A stretch of 64,000 bases of DNA from an uncultured Eubacterium sp. (GCA_910584245.1 CAJTZF010000006.1:95707-159706), one strand, 5' to 3'. Counted from the first letter of the stretch, positions 53,568 through 62,352 are shown. Numbers and translations are program-made. The notes: generated by a model from the sequence alone, not told the origin.

Positions 53568-54212
53568 TCAACTGTCACCCTCTGGATTCTCCTGCTCCTC
53601 CTGCTCATTCTTTTTAAAAGCAAGTATTTTCCACTTATTGTCCTCATTTACGAGCACGTAATCCTGATAAGACTTCGAATAGTTACCCTTTTCATTCATA
53701 AAGAATGCCATTTGGAGATACGCACACGATTTGCCATCAATTGTCTTATATTCTGTCTCGCTGCTCTTATCAACCGTGTAGTTGACGATTTTCCTCTTTT
53801 TTGAGTAAAATTCCTCTGTTTCGGCTAACAGGTTCTCCTTGTGTTCTTCAAAGGAATTCTGCTCCAGCAAGGAAGTGCTATACAGCATTCTCATCTGTTT
53901 TAGCAGCTTATCCAAATACTCATCACCCAGGCCCTCCGAATTGTAAATACACTGGTTAATCCTTCCCAAAAGCTTCAGCACCTCTGACGGGGTACCGGGA
54001 TATCCCAGCTCAAGATCTTTCTCCGCCAGCCTTTGGACTTCCGGAACAGAACCACTCCCATTATCCGTTTTTTTACCATTTTTGTGCTGGTAAAATACAA
54101 AGATAATTCCAATTACGATCAAACATGTAATAAATGCAAAGACACTCATATTCCGTGCCATTTTTTTAGCGGGATTCTTTTCCTGCCTGATCTGCTTTCT
54201 CTGCATATGCAT
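53568..54212 (-). CDS. DUF6715-like membrane-anchored protein
   Basis: This protein of about 214 residues starts with a strongly basic segment, followed by one membrane helix (about 22-42, SVFAFITCLIVIGIIFVFY) and a soluble outside domain. Conserved-looking strings are DLELGYPGTPSEVLKLLGRINQCIY and YLQMAFFMNEKGNYSKSYQDYVL. I recall this as DUF6715, found in Lachnospiraceae, and the function is unknown. Start 54212 is the best spaced of several ATGs behind AAGGAGGAGG, and overlaps the RNase Z gene by about 47 bp. A Glu-rich tail ends the protein. Confidence 0.75.
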   Translation of the reverse strand: MHMQRKQIRQEKNPAKKMARNMSVFAFITCLIVIGIIFVFYQHKNGKKTDNGSGSVPEVQRLAEKDLELGYPGTPSEVLKLLGRINQCIYNSEGLGDEYLDKLLKQMRMLYSTSLLEQNSFEEHKENLLAETEEFYSKKRKIVNYTVDKSSETEYKTIDGKSCAYLQMAFFMNEKGNYSKSYQDYVLVNEDNKWKILAFKKNEQEEQENPEGDS

Positions 54213-55143
54213 ACGCATCCTCCTCCTTTTGGCATGCTTCCTCAAATTTCAGTTCCCTGTACATGCGGTCCTTGCCGGGAACTGTCCGTGGAAAAATCTT
54301 TCTCACGTCCTTCATATAAACTTCCGGGCGTATTAGAGATGGACTGTAATGAGTCAGCCACATCTCGCCCACATCTGCCCGCGCAGCCAGTCCAGCCGCC
54401 TCCAGAAACGTCATGTGCTTCTTCTCCCGCGCACTCTCCGTTTTCTCCTTTTCGCCATACATCCCTTCACAGATAAATAAATCTGCCCCCCTGGCATTTT
54501 GGACGATGGCATCCGTTGGCCTGCTGTCTGTGCAGTAAGTAACTTTAATCCCCTTTCGCGGCGGCCCGAGCACGAGATCCGATGTGTACTCAATCCCGTC
54601 CAGCGTGAAGCTATCCGCCTTTTGTAACGGACTCCACGCTTTCATAGGCACACCATTCTCCCTCGCCTTTTCCACATCGAATTTTCCGCTCCGCAAAATT
54701 TCTATCGTATATCCATAGCATACCACATTATGGTTTACCTTGAAAGCGGAAATGTGATAATTTTGAATAAAAAATTCTTCATACTCCGTTTCGATTTCCA
54801 AATATTTGATTTTAAAAGGAATTCCCTGCGCAATCACAAGAAGGGACTGAACTACCTTCTTCAGTCCCTTTGGTCCGATTATTGTGATTGGCTCTGTGCG
54901 CTCGGCATTTCCCATTGAGAGCAAAAGTCCCGGCAGACCGCTAATATGATCCCCATGAAAATGGGTAATACATATGACATCAATCGGATGGAAACTCCAG
55001 CCCTGCTCGCGTATGCTCACCTGTGTTCCCTCGCCGCAATCAATCAATAAACTGCTCCCGTTGTGCCTTGTCATAAGCGCCGTCAGGGCACGACGTGGAA
55101 GCGGCATCATTCCGCCCGTACCAAGCAAACATACATCCAGCAT
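54166..55143 (-). CDS. rnz: Ribonuclease Z
   Basis: This 325-residue metallo-beta-lactamase-fold nuclease trims the 3' end of tRNA precursors. The zinc motif THFHGDHISGLPGLL (about 60-74) is intact, with SSLLIDCGEGTQV before it and CTDSRPTDAIVQNARGADLFICEGMY after. The C-terminal metal His lies in MWLTHYSP. The last ~30 residues are charged and lie outside the usual core. The gene lies between a small zinc-ribbon gene and the DUF6715-like gene. Confidence 0.93.
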   Translation of the reverse strand: MLDVCLLGTGGMMPLPRRALTALMTRHNGSSLLIDCGEGTQVSIREQGWSFHPIDVICITHFHGDHISGLPGLLLSMGNAERTEPITIIGPKGLKKVVQSLLVIAQGIPFKIKYLEIETEYEEFFIQNYHISAFKVNHNVVCYGYTIEILRSGKFDVEKARENGVPMKAWSPLQKADSFTLDGIEYTSDLVLGPPRKGIKVTYCTDSRPTDAIVQNARGADLFICEGMYGEKEKTESAREKKHMTFLEAAGLAARADVGEMWLTHYSPSLIRPEVYMKDVRKIFPRTVPGKDRMYRELKFEEACQKEEDAYAYAEKADQAGKESR

Positions 55144-55176
55144 AACATTCTCCTCTATCTTACACGGTATGTTACA

Positions 55177-55401
55177 CTAATCCAATACAACCTCTTTGTC
55201 TTCTACTGTGACAGGAATCTCAAATTCTTCCAGCAGCCTGTCATAGCAAGCCTCACAAAGATTGAAACTGTGAACTTTCAAATCCTTGCCAGAAAAATAT
55301 CCCCATTCCTTTTTCACAAAAAGTCCGTCCTCGTGCAAAATACCGTCAACACTTTCAAATTCTTTTCCACATCTGTTACATATTACATTTTGTTTTTCCA
55401 T
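55177..55401 (-). CDS. Small zinc-ribbon-like protein
   Basis: This 74-residue protein has two Cys pairs, CNRCGKEF (about 8-15) and CEACYDRLL (about 50-58), which probably bind one Zn2+. Between them is a basic/aromatic loop (DGLFVKKEWGYFSGKD). The start at 55401 is supported by GAGGC 6 nt upstream; an in-frame start 17 codons earlier is less likely. Similar short proteins occur in Lachnospiraceae; the function is unknown. Confidence 0.8.
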   Translation of the reverse strand: MEKQNVICNRCGKEFESVDGILHEDGLFVKKEWGYFSGKDLKVHSFNLCEACYDRLLEEFEIPVTVEDKEVVLD

Positions 55402-55530
55402 ATTTTCGCCTCGCCATCCTTCAAAATACTTTTTCCCCTTGTATTCAATCACTGAATACTATTATTATAATGAATCGGCGGTTCTTTTTCCAGTTGTAAA
55501 AATATGAAATCCTTCCATTTACAGCCAGGC

Positions 55531-56235
55531 CTATACGTGTTCCCGCTCCTCCCGTTCCCTCTCCGCCTGTGATTTTCTCAAATACACCGGCGCAAATTCA
55601 GCCGCCTCCACATATTCTCCCTTTTCATACAGAAGGCTGCCAAGTCTTGCCACACTCGCCCCACGCTGGTAACGGTTCACCTCGTCGGCAAATTTTACTG
55701 GAACAGCCGTATTTTTCTGAATCCATTCTGCAAAAACGGGAACCCCATCCCCCAAATATATAACCGGCTCCCCGATGGCATTTACCTCTTCCACTACCGC
55801 CTCAATGGCGGCCACATCCGGCTCGGCAATGACCTCCGGAAGCTCATCCGTCATACGGTAAATCCCATAATACGCCTGATTCCTTCTCGCGTCCATAACC
55901 GGGCAAACAACGGCTCCCCGCTCTGAAATATTCGCCGCCAGTCCCATCAGCGACGAAACAGGTACGATCGGAATACCAAGCGTCCAGGCAAGCCCCTTCG
56001 CCGTCGAAGCTCCAATGCGCAGCCCCGTAAAAGATCCCGGTCCCGCTGAAACCGCCACACAGTCCAGCTCCCCGGACTTCACGTCCGCCATTTTAAGCAT
56101 ATCCGAAATCATCGGAAGAAGCGTCTGTGAATGCGTTTTTTTATTGTGAATGGTATACTCCGCGACGAGAATCCCGTCCGATATAAGCGCGGTAGCCGCT
56201 ACGAGTCCTGAGCTGTCGATGCTTAATACTTTCAT
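55531..56235 (-). CDS. tsaB: tRNA threonylcarbamoyladenosine biosynthesis protein TsaB
   Basis: This 234-residue ASKHA-fold protein has the N-terminal VLSIDSSGLVAATALI, the central AVSAGPGSFTGLRIGASTAKGLAW and LMGLAANI strings of TsaB (YeaZ). It is inactive itself but scaffolds TsaD in the TsaB-TsaD-TsaE complex. It follows tsaE by 6 bp. The usual next gene rimI is absent; a zinc-ribbon gene, rnz and a DUF6715-like gene separate it from tsaD. Confidence 0.96.
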   Translation of the reverse strand: MKVLSIDSSGLVAATALISDGILVAEYTIHNKKTHSQTLLPMISDMLKMADVKSGELDCVAVSAGPGSFTGLRIGASTAKGLAWTLGIPIVPVSSLMGLAANISERGAVVCPVMDARRNQAYYGIYRMTDELPEVIAEPDVAAIEAVVEEVNAIGEPVIYLGDGVPVFAEWIQKNTAVPVKFADEVNRYQRGASVARLGSLLYEKGEYVEAAEFAPVYLRKSQAEREREEREHV

Positions 56236-56241
56236 GTCAAA

Positions 56242-56664
56242 TCACACCTCAATCACTATTTTCCGATAGTCAAATCCCTGTTCCATATTTTTTTCTATCG
56301 TTATCTGCCTGCAATGGTCCGGTAATATTTCCTGTATCCGGGACGCCCACTCGATCAGGCAGACCCCCTCGCCGAAAAAATATTCCTCGTAACCAAGCTC
56401 ATACATCTCTTCCACATCCCCGATGCGGTACACATCAAAATGATAAAGGGGAAGCCTGCCCTCCTCATATTGCTGGATCAGCGTAAACGTAGGACTTGTG
56501 ATCGGTTCCCGGATGCCAAGTCCCTCCGCAAAGCCTTTTGTAAACACGGTCTTTCCTGTGCCCAGATCACCGTCAAGAAGGTAGATCTCACCGCTGACCG
56601 CCCGCCTGCCAAGCTTCTTTCCGGCCTCAAACGTATCCCTCTCACTAAAACTATCAACAATCAT
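56242..56664 (-). CDS. tsaE: tRNA threonylcarbamoyladenosine biosynthesis ATPase TsaE
   Basis: This 140-residue P-loop ATPase has Walker A DGDLGTGKTVFTKGFAEGLG (about 33-52), followed by ITSPTFTLIQQYEEG and the Walker B-like LYHFDVYRI. The Trp in CLIEWASRI is a family feature. It drives cycling of the TsaBD complex. The ATG overlaps the stop of the YcxB-like gene by 4 bp (ATGA), suggesting translational coupling. Confidence 0.96.
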   Translation of the reverse strand: MIVDSFSERDTFEAGKKLGRRAVSGEIYLLDGDLGTGKTVFTKGFAEGLGIREPITSPTFTLIQQYEEGRLPLYHFDVYRIGDVEEMYELGYEEYFFGEGVCLIEWASRIQEILPDHCRQITIEKNMEQGFDYRKIVIEV

Positions 56665-57143
56665 TTGCGCTTCTCCTTAAGGAGCACTGCCAGCTCATTA
56701 TATTTCCCCCCGCATTGGGACTTTGGCAAAATAAACGCCGATAAAGCGCTCATATACAAATAAATGGCCTCCTTCGTGATAACAACCTTCCGTATATTTT
56801 TCCATTCAACCTCAACGGAACCCGCGATGTTTTCGACGGTCATGCCCGTATCTGAAAATACATAGTGGAATGGTTTGCGAAAAGCTCCTGTCTTCAGCTG
56901 GTTCCAGCCCTTCATCAACAGGGAAACCGGCTGTATCACCGTAAACATCAATCCTAAAACAATTAAAATAACCCGCTGCGACGTCGGAAAAGAATCCCAG
57001 AACACAACTAACCCTGCGATGGCAGCCAGGCTGATCAGTAGTCCGAACACTCCCCCCACCCGCATATAGTTATTTCGGATCAAAAAACGGTTCAATGTCT
57101 TTTTATCTACTTGAACGTCCAGCTCCAGCACTTCATCACTCAT
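56661..57143 (-). CDS. YcxB-like membrane protein
   Basis: This 160-residue protein has two membrane helices (about 30-50 and 58-75) followed by a PH-like beta domain with FHYVFSDTGMTVENIAGSVEV and WKNIRKVVITKEAIYLYM, the YcxB family layout. The function is unknown. It is the first gene before tsaE and tsaB, and probably co-transcribed from the promoter at 57239-57267. Confidence 0.85.
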   Translation of the reverse strand: MSDEVLELDVQVDKKTLNRFLIRNNYMRVGGVFGLLISLAAIAGLVVFWDSFPTSQRVILIVLGLMFTVIQPVSLLMKGWNQLKTGAFRKPFHYVFSDTGMTVENIAGSVEVEWKNIRKVVITKEAIYLYMSALSAFILPKSQCGGKYNELAVLLKEKRK

Positions 57144-57238
57144 ATTTTCCTCACATTCTGCCGCCTCCGCAGCTCCTTGTCAAAATTTCCTATTTTTCTT
57201 TTATAATACCAGTGTCAAAAGACATAGATCCCAACATC

Positions 57239-57267
57239 ATTTTATATAAATTAATATAAAAAGTCAA
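57239..57267 (-). promoter_or_regulatory. Promoter of the ycxB-tsaE-tsaB set
   Basis: On the minus strand TTGACT (complement of 57262-57267) and TAAAAT (complement of 57239-57244) are 17 nt apart. The -35 hexamer lies in the 3' arm of the rsmF terminator, so readthrough and initiation may interfere. Confidence 0.55.
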
Positions 57268-57299
57268 CTGCCACATAATGAAAACAATAGGCAGCTGAC
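57256..57299 (-). terminator. Terminator of the rRNA methyltransferase gene
   Basis: Directly after the stop codon GTCAGCTGCC pairs with GGCAGTTGAC (one G-U pair), followed by TTTTTAT on the minus strand. Confidence 0.72.
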
Positions 57300-58715
57300 C
57301 TAAAGCAGCCTCCACCCCGCATGATATTTGTTTTTTAATGTCAGGCCGGATACTTTTCCCCAGCCAAGCGGATACCCGTCTACACAAACGAGAAAATAGC
57401 CTCCTTCTCCCCGTCCGGAATCAGCCACATCCACCTCCTCAAGAACGAGCGTCTCTCCTTTCAAGTAGCGGGATACCCTGTCATCATCCGCCGGCAGACG
57501 GATCACTTTTTGATATTCGCTAGCTTTTAAAGCCATTGCGAGCGACTGGCTCGGCTCAAACCGTTTCTTCTTAACCTCACCGAGGAAAAGGCCGCTCCTA
57601 AGAAACCTCATCCCTCTCATGTCCGGCATCTCCTCCGGCATATAATACAACATCCCGTTTTTGCTCTCGATGCGGTCAAGCTCAAACACCCGGTTTAGAT
57701 TGCTGGCAAAGGCTTCAAACAACTCCTTCTCTTCGTCCTGTAAACCACTCCGTCTTCTATAACCGCACCCCGCGCTTTCAGACTTATCGTCCGCGCTATT
57801 TTCCTGGCCGCGGCGAAGCAATGCGAGAAAGTGGCCCTCTCCGTCAAGCTTGTGCGGAAAAATACGCACACATTTCTCCAGATCATGATTGTCACTTCCA
57901 ATCATGTCCGGCATTCCTTTAGCAAAGCCACAATATCCTTCCATCTCCACCAGTCTCAAATCTTTATCAAGGGACAGCGCATACTCGACGCTCCCCTCGT
58001 CTTCAAACGGAGAAAACGTGCATGTCGAGTACAATAGCATTCCGCCGTCCTTCAGCATCGGGAGCGCCTGCTCTAAAATTTCCCTCTGGAGCTTGCTGTA
58101 AAATGACGGCCCGTTCTGCTCCCATGCGCGGATCATCGACGGATCCTTTCGAAACATTCCCTCTCCCGAGCAGGGAGCGTCAATTAAAATCTTGTCAAAA
58201 AAACCAGTGAAATATTCCCGCAGCTTAGCCGGATATTCCGTGACAATAAAACTATTTTCTACACCAAATAATTCGATATTTTTAAGTAGCGCCTTAGCGC
58301 GTTTGCTGCTTATATCATTTGCGACAAGCAGCCCCGTCCGATTCAGCCTGGCCGCAAGCTCCGTCGCCTTCCCCCCCGGCGCCGCGCATAAATCGAGCAC
58401 CGTATCTCCCTCGTCCACTGGCAGCCGGGAAGCCGGTGTCATCGCACTCGGATCCTGCAAATAGTATAGTCCGGCGAAATAATACGGATGACGCGACGGC
58501 TGGACCTCATCCCCATCATAATAGTAGCCGTTTTGTACATACGGGATTTTCGTTATCTCAAATGGGCAAATCCGCTCAAATTCCTCTACTGTTATTTTCA
58601 GCGTGTTGACGCGAAGACCATATTTTCTCCGATCGTTCATAGATGAGAGATATGCCTCGTATTCCCCGCCAAGCATCCGCCGCATCTCATCACAAAATTT
58701 CTGTGGAAGTTCCAT
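57300..58715 (-). CDS. RsmF/RsmB-type rRNA cytosine-C5-methyltransferase
   Basis: This 471-residue SAM enzyme makes m5C in ribosomal RNA. Motif I is DTVLDLCAAPGGKATELA (about 104-121), motif IV DAPCSGEGMFRKD (the releasing Cys) and motif VI YSTCTFSPFEDEG (the nucleophilic Cys). The extra C-terminal ~150 residues match the RsmF-type tail domain rather than RsmB. The exact cytosine is unknown. It is in a minus-strand run behind the cytidine deaminase gene. Confidence 0.92.
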   Translation of the reverse strand: MELPQKFCDEMRRMLGGEYEAYLSSMNDRRKYGLRVNTLKITVEEFERICPFEITKIPYVQNGYYYDGDEVQPSRHPYYFAGLYYLQDPSAMTPASRLPVDEGDTVLDLCAAPGGKATELAARLNRTGLLVANDISSKRAKALLKNIELFGVENSFIVTEYPAKLREYFTGFFDKILIDAPCSGEGMFRKDPSMIRAWEQNGPSFYSKLQREILEQALPMLKDGGMLLYSTCTFSPFEDEGSVEYALSLDKDLRLVEMEGYCGFAKGMPDMIGSDNHDLEKCVRIFPHKLDGEGHFLALLRRGQENSADDKSESAGCGYRRRSGLQDEEKELFEAFASNLNRVFELDRIESKNGMLYYMPEEMPDMRGMRFLRSGLFLGEVKKKRFEPSQSLAMALKASEYQKVIRLPADDDRVSRYLKGETLVLEEVDVADSGRGEGGYFLVCVDGYPLGWGKVSGLTLKNKYHAGWRLL

Positions 58716-58753
58716 ATTGCCTCACATTCTGCCGTCCCTGCGGCCCTCTGCAT

Positions 58754-59185
58754 CTAGTACCTATTTCCAGCCGGATCCCCCGCGCCAAGTCCCGTTGGCC
58801 GAAATCCATACGGAAGAAGCTCCGCAAGCCGGCGCACCTCATATTCCTTTTCCGATACTGCCAAAATAACTTCAAACGTTTCCGGGTCGCAAAACTCAAG
58901 CATAACTTGAAGACACACCCCGCAGGGCGTCGTCTTCTCCCTTTTCTCCCCCTTTTTCCCTCCCGCTATGGCAATGCGCCGGAACCTCCTGGTTCCCTCG
59001 CTGACCGCCTTGAAAAAAGCGGTTCTCTCCGCACAGCAGGTCGGGGAAAATGAAATACTTTCGATGTTACATCCCGTGTAAATATTGCCATTCTCCGCCT
59101 GCAGGGCCGCCCCTACCGCAAAATGGGAGTAGGGACAGTACGCTCTGTCCTGCATTTGAATTGCACTCTGAATCAGCTCTTCCAT
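58754..59185 (-). CDS. cdd: Cytidine deaminase
   Basis: This protein of about 143 residues has the zinc motifs CAERTAFFKAVSEG (Cys and catalytic Glu) and PCGVCLQVMLEF, with the substrate loop YCPYSHFAVGAAL near the start. It deaminates cytidine or deoxycytidine in pyrimidine salvage. The start at 59185 is preferred because GAGGAAGG lies about 3-8 nt upstream; a GTG four codons earlier overlaps the previous gene's end. The C-terminal ~15 residues extend past the usual end. Confidence 0.92.
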   Translation of the reverse strand: MEELIQSAIQMQDRAYCPYSHFAVGAALQAENGNIYTGCNIESISFSPTCCAERTAFFKAVSEGTRRFRRIAIAGGKKGEKREKTTPCGVCLQVMLEFCDPETFEVILAVSEKEYEVRRLAELLPYGFRPTGLGAGDPAGNRY

Positions 59186-59193
59186 ATCCTTCC

Positions 59194-61725
59194 TCACCTT
59201 ATATAGGAAACGTACTTATTTCCCGCCTCCTTAAATATACTCTCCATCTCCTGCCGGCCCTTCGTCTCGCTTTTCCCGCTTTCCGGGTCGTAATACGAAA
59301 CGGTTTTTGTGTCATATCCACATATGACTACGGCCTTATCCTTTCCGGTCATAGCAATCACATACTTATTGCTGCTTACAAAATACAAAATCTGTTCCAG
59401 CGTCGCCCCCGTCAAATTAACCGGTTCCGCCAAATATTGCCCAAGCATCTGATACAGCGACTGTTTTTTCGCGGACATTTTTTCTGCGTCTACAGAAAAA
59501 TGATTTGCCTTTAGCACCATATACGCGCAGGCCGCAAGATTTGATACTTTGGCGGACGCCGACTTCATTTCCAGACCCGCGACACTATTCATGAGGAAGC
59601 TGCCGCTTCTCTCCCACACAACCATATGGCTTCCTGACACGACAACACCCATCTGCTCGTCCGCCCTGGCGATCGCCTCCGCAGGATCCTCATACGACCC
59701 GGTAATCTTTCCAAGTGCATATACATAATATTTCGGAACCTTTACCGGATCCAGGTGCACCAGACGGCCACTCGTAACCAGCTGGCCCTCCGTCACGCGG
59801 TAAGACGGTACATCCTCAATAATAACATTGGCTGGAAAACTGATGTACCACTCCGTAAGTGTGTCGGAGGTCACCCGGGGCGTCAGCGTGTACGCCGGCG
59901 CTTTTTCTTCCGTCTGGTTCAAAATGCTATCGTCCGCTATCGAGACAAATTTCTTCCCGACCCGCTTCACCCTGGATAATGTCATTACATTTCCCTCTAC
60001 CTTAACATCTGTGACGTACTGGTTTTTACTGCTGTAAACCTTCTTCACCTCTTTGCCGGACGCATCGGATATGACAAGCTTATAGCAGGGAATAAGCGGC
60101 TTTCCCGCAGCGGTACTCGAAATCATATTCTTTTTTACATATCCGTACACTACGTTTTCATTTATAACGCCGAGCAGACGGATATACTCCTTGTCTCCGG
60201 CCTTTGGTATGACTACTTTTTCCTCTGTCTCAAGATTAAATACGGTAAGGTTTTCCCCATATCCTGTTTCCAGAGAATCCGCCCACACAAAACAATGGCT
60301 TTTTTTAATAATTTTAAAGCCCTGTTCTGTCACATTCTCCGCGATTTTTGCCAGCCTGCGGGATTCCATATTATAAGAATAGACCACATTTGCTACCGAA
60401 AAATAATAGACATTCCGCTCACTGACATATCCATATGCGTCGAAATCCTGTTTCAGCTGCTGGTAGGTGGTATCCATCGGAAGATATACGAGCTCATTTA
60501 ATTTCCCGGCTTTATTCTCATATTCGTACAGCACGATCGCCACTTTTCCCTCGTACTGCCCCCTTGGAAAATACCCGTATACAGCGAAAAACAAATTGCC
60601 CTCCTCATCCACTTTCAACAGACGGATGCTTTGGTCGCTTCCCTGGCGGTACTCGTAAGACGCATTCTCACTAAATGCCGAATACAGTTTCGTAATCGAA
60701 TTCTTTTCTTTCGCCATATCATAACAGTATAAGCAGCCCTCCCTTGAAAAAAACAGCTGTCCGGTCTTGTCACAGCTCAGAATATCCATATCGGTATCAT
60801 TCGTGACGCCGATTTTTAACTGGTTCTTTTGTACACTCGTAAGCTTCGCATCAAAAACGGACTCCATGCTCCTCTCAAAATTTAGAAGGTATCCATGCCC
60901 GGAAGCATATCTGACCCGGTAAAATTCATTGACATGGTAAACTTCTTTTCCGGAAGACGTCGTCCCCTCCACGAAATAATTCAAATGAAAACAGGCTGTT
61001 TCCATATTAAATTCTTTCACCGTAGGAACGGGATCTGACAATTTCTTTGGTGATAGCCTCGCCCACGTAACCAGGTCGCTGCTCGATTTGATATTGACCG
61101 TGGCGAGCGAATCATTTGTGACAGTACCATCCGATTCCAGATATGGTTCTAATTGCTCTGCCTTCGCCTTGCTAAACGTATTTTCGTGAAACTGTACCGC
61201 AAATGCGAGCTTCTCCTTTAGGTAGGAATCCTGTATATAATATTTCAGCCTCGTAAAATAATGCACCTTTCTCCCTGTATCAGTCGTGGCCGTCATAGCC
61301 AAAATATACTCCGCACTCGTCTTAAACCCGAAATCCAGCTCGATCTCAATTTCTTTTGTGTCCTTTCCAATAGAATTCATAGTTCCCGAATAATATACCT
61401 CGTCCGTATCCTTGTCCACAATATCGTATTGCAGCTTTGCCAGACGCACCTGTCCTTCACTAATCTGAATCTTTAGCTTTTTATCACTATTCAGCGGGGT
61501 AATCGACTCTCTCACGATATTATCATCAATCGGGCCATTGTAACCATATAGGCGGTTCATACTAATTCCCTGGGATTTCAAGGTGAGATAAGGCATGCTC
61601 TCCGCCCCTTGGTTTACCACAACTCCTTCTTCATATAGATCACTTTGCAGCTGTCCTCCAAAATAAAATAATGCTCCCACAAAGACCACCAGAAGGACAA
61701 CAACTTTATATAAATATTTAACCAT
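59194..61725 (-). CDS. Large membrane-anchored exported protein with degenerate C39-like domain
   Basis: The N-terminus of this 843-residue protein is a single signal-anchor (about 4-24), so most lies outside the membrane. The middle (about 200-560) looks like a beta-propeller: repeated GNLFFAVYGYF, NVVYGYVK and LFFSREGCLYCYD-type strands. The last ~150 residues resemble peptidase C39: LAACAYMVLKANHFSV, then YVIAMTGKDKAVVICGYD and VSYYDPESGKSE. The His expected before GYD is replaced (KAVVICGYD), and the N-terminal Cys region is unusual, so catalysis is doubtful. The promoter at 61762-61790 and AAAAGGAG precede it. I know no named family. Confidence 0.75.
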   Translation of the reverse strand: MVKYLYKVVVLLVVFVGALFYFGGQLQSDLYEEGVVVNQGAESMPYLTLKSQGISMNRLYGYNGPIDDNIVRESITPLNSDKKLKIQISEGQVRLAKLQYDIVDKDTDEVYYSGTMNSIGKDTKEIEIELDFGFKTSAEYILAMTATTDTGRKVHYFTRLKYYIQDSYLKEKLAFAVQFHENTFSKAKAEQLEPYLESDGTVTNDSLATVNIKSSSDLVTWARLSPKKLSDPVPTVKEFNMETACFHLNYFVEGTTSSGKEVYHVNEFYRVRYASGHGYLLNFERSMESVFDAKLTSVQKNQLKIGVTNDTDMDILSCDKTGQLFFSREGCLYCYDMAKEKNSITKLYSAFSENASYEYRQGSDQSIRLLKVDEEGNLFFAVYGYFPRGQYEGKVAIVLYEYENKAGKLNELVYLPMDTTYQQLKQDFDAYGYVSERNVYYFSVANVVYSYNMESRRLAKIAENVTEQGFKIIKKSHCFVWADSLETGYGENLTVFNLETEEKVVIPKAGDKEYIRLLGVINENVVYGYVKKNMISSTAAGKPLIPCYKLVISDASGKEVKKVYSSKNQYVTDVKVEGNVMTLSRVKRVGKKFVSIADDSILNQTEEKAPAYTLTPRVTSDTLTEWYISFPANVIIEDVPSYRVTEGQLVTSGRLVHLDPVKVPKYYVYALGKITGSYEDPAEAIARADEQMGVVVSGSHMVVWERSGSFLMNSVAGLEMKSASAKVSNLAACAYMVLKANHFSVDAEKMSAKKQSLYQMLGQYLAEPVNLTGATLEQILYFVSSNKYVIAMTGKDKAVVICGYDTKTVSYYDPESGKSETKGRQEMESIFKEAGNKYVSYIR

Positions 61726-61761
61726 GTAAATTGATTCTCCTTTTATACCTTCTGTCCCATT

Positions 61762-61790
61762 ATTGTAACACAGTTACTACAGCAGGGCAA
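61762..61790 (-). promoter_or_regulatory. Promoter of the 843-residue exported protein gene
   Basis: On the minus strand TTGCCC (complement of 61785-61790) and TACAAT (complement of 61762-61767) are 17 nt apart, about 37 nt before the gene start. Confidence 0.55.
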
Positions 61791-61838
61791 TCACATTTCT
61801 TACTTTTATTTATATACTGTTAATAACACGTTAGCAAT

Positions 61839-61857
61839 CCTGTGAATGGCTCACAGG
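61839..61857 (+). promoter_or_regulatory. Inverted repeat next to a ribosome-binding site
   Basis: CCTGTGA (61839-61845) and TCACAGG (61851-61857) form a perfect 7-bp stem with a 5-nt loop, ending a few bases before the AAAGGAA site of the next gene. It could be an operator or an mRNA hairpin affecting translation. Confidence 0.45.
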
Positions 61858-61872
61858 ACGAAAGGAATGCCT

Positions 61873-62271
61873 ATGAATCAATTTGAAGAAAATTTTCAAG
61901 ATTACTGGTTCGGACAGCCCGTCACACCGTCGCTTTCTCCTGTTTTCGGGGCGGAAAAACTTTGGGAAATGGAAAATGATTATTCCTATCTGAAATATCT
62001 ATATCCCAATATATGCAGTAAAATCCGGGATTCCGTAGAGGAAGAATGCGACCAGCTGGAATATGAGGGAAGCCTTATGTTCGACACCTATCCAGACAAA
62101 ATCTCCCTTCAGGAGCTCGCCCACAAAATACTTATGAAATGTAATCAGAAAGAACCGGACACATTTCCTACCGACAATCCACACATACGAGAAATGACCG
62201 AGATCATTCTGTACAACGAAATTCTGTTCCGCCGCAACCGCTACCGAAATCGGAAACGTCTGTACTTTTAG
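61873..62271 (+). CDS. Conserved-looking hypothetical protein
   Basis: This soluble 132-residue protein is acidic in the middle, with the start MNQFEENFQDYWFGQPVTPS, a Tyr-rich helix YSYLKYLYPNICSKI, then QLEYEGSLMFDTYPDK and a basic Arg-rich C-terminus (RRNRYRNRKRLYF). AAAGGAA lies 7-8 nt before ATG 61873; a start nine codons earlier would overlap the hairpin. I do not recognise the family. It stands alone between divergent/convergent neighbours and has its own terminator. Confidence 0.75.
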   Translation: MNQFEENFQDYWFGQPVTPSLSPVFGAEKLWEMENDYSYLKYLYPNICSKIRDSVEEECDQLEYEGSLMFDTYPDKISLQELAHKILMKCNQKEPDTFPTDNPHIREMTEIILYNEILFRRNRYRNRKRLYF

Positions 62272-62297
62272 GAATGTAACCCGGTCAGTTCCAAATC

Positions 62298-62352
62298 AAA
62301 AAGAGGCTGCCGCACTCGCGATGAAACATCGCCAGTGCAGATAGCCTCTTTT
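62298..62352 (+). terminator. Rho-independent terminator
   Basis: A long stem (AAAAAGAGGCT with AGCCTCTTTT, plus inner GCGATG/CATCGC and GCACT/AGTGC pairs) ends in TTTT. It serves the 132-residue gene and could also stop the convergent EAL gene. Confidence 0.85.

Noticed and set aside
57190..57387. Short minus-strand frame of about 65 codons between the rRNA methyltransferase and the YcxB gene
   Set aside because: It overlaps the end of the methyltransferase in another frame and includes the terminator and promoter; no coding signal.
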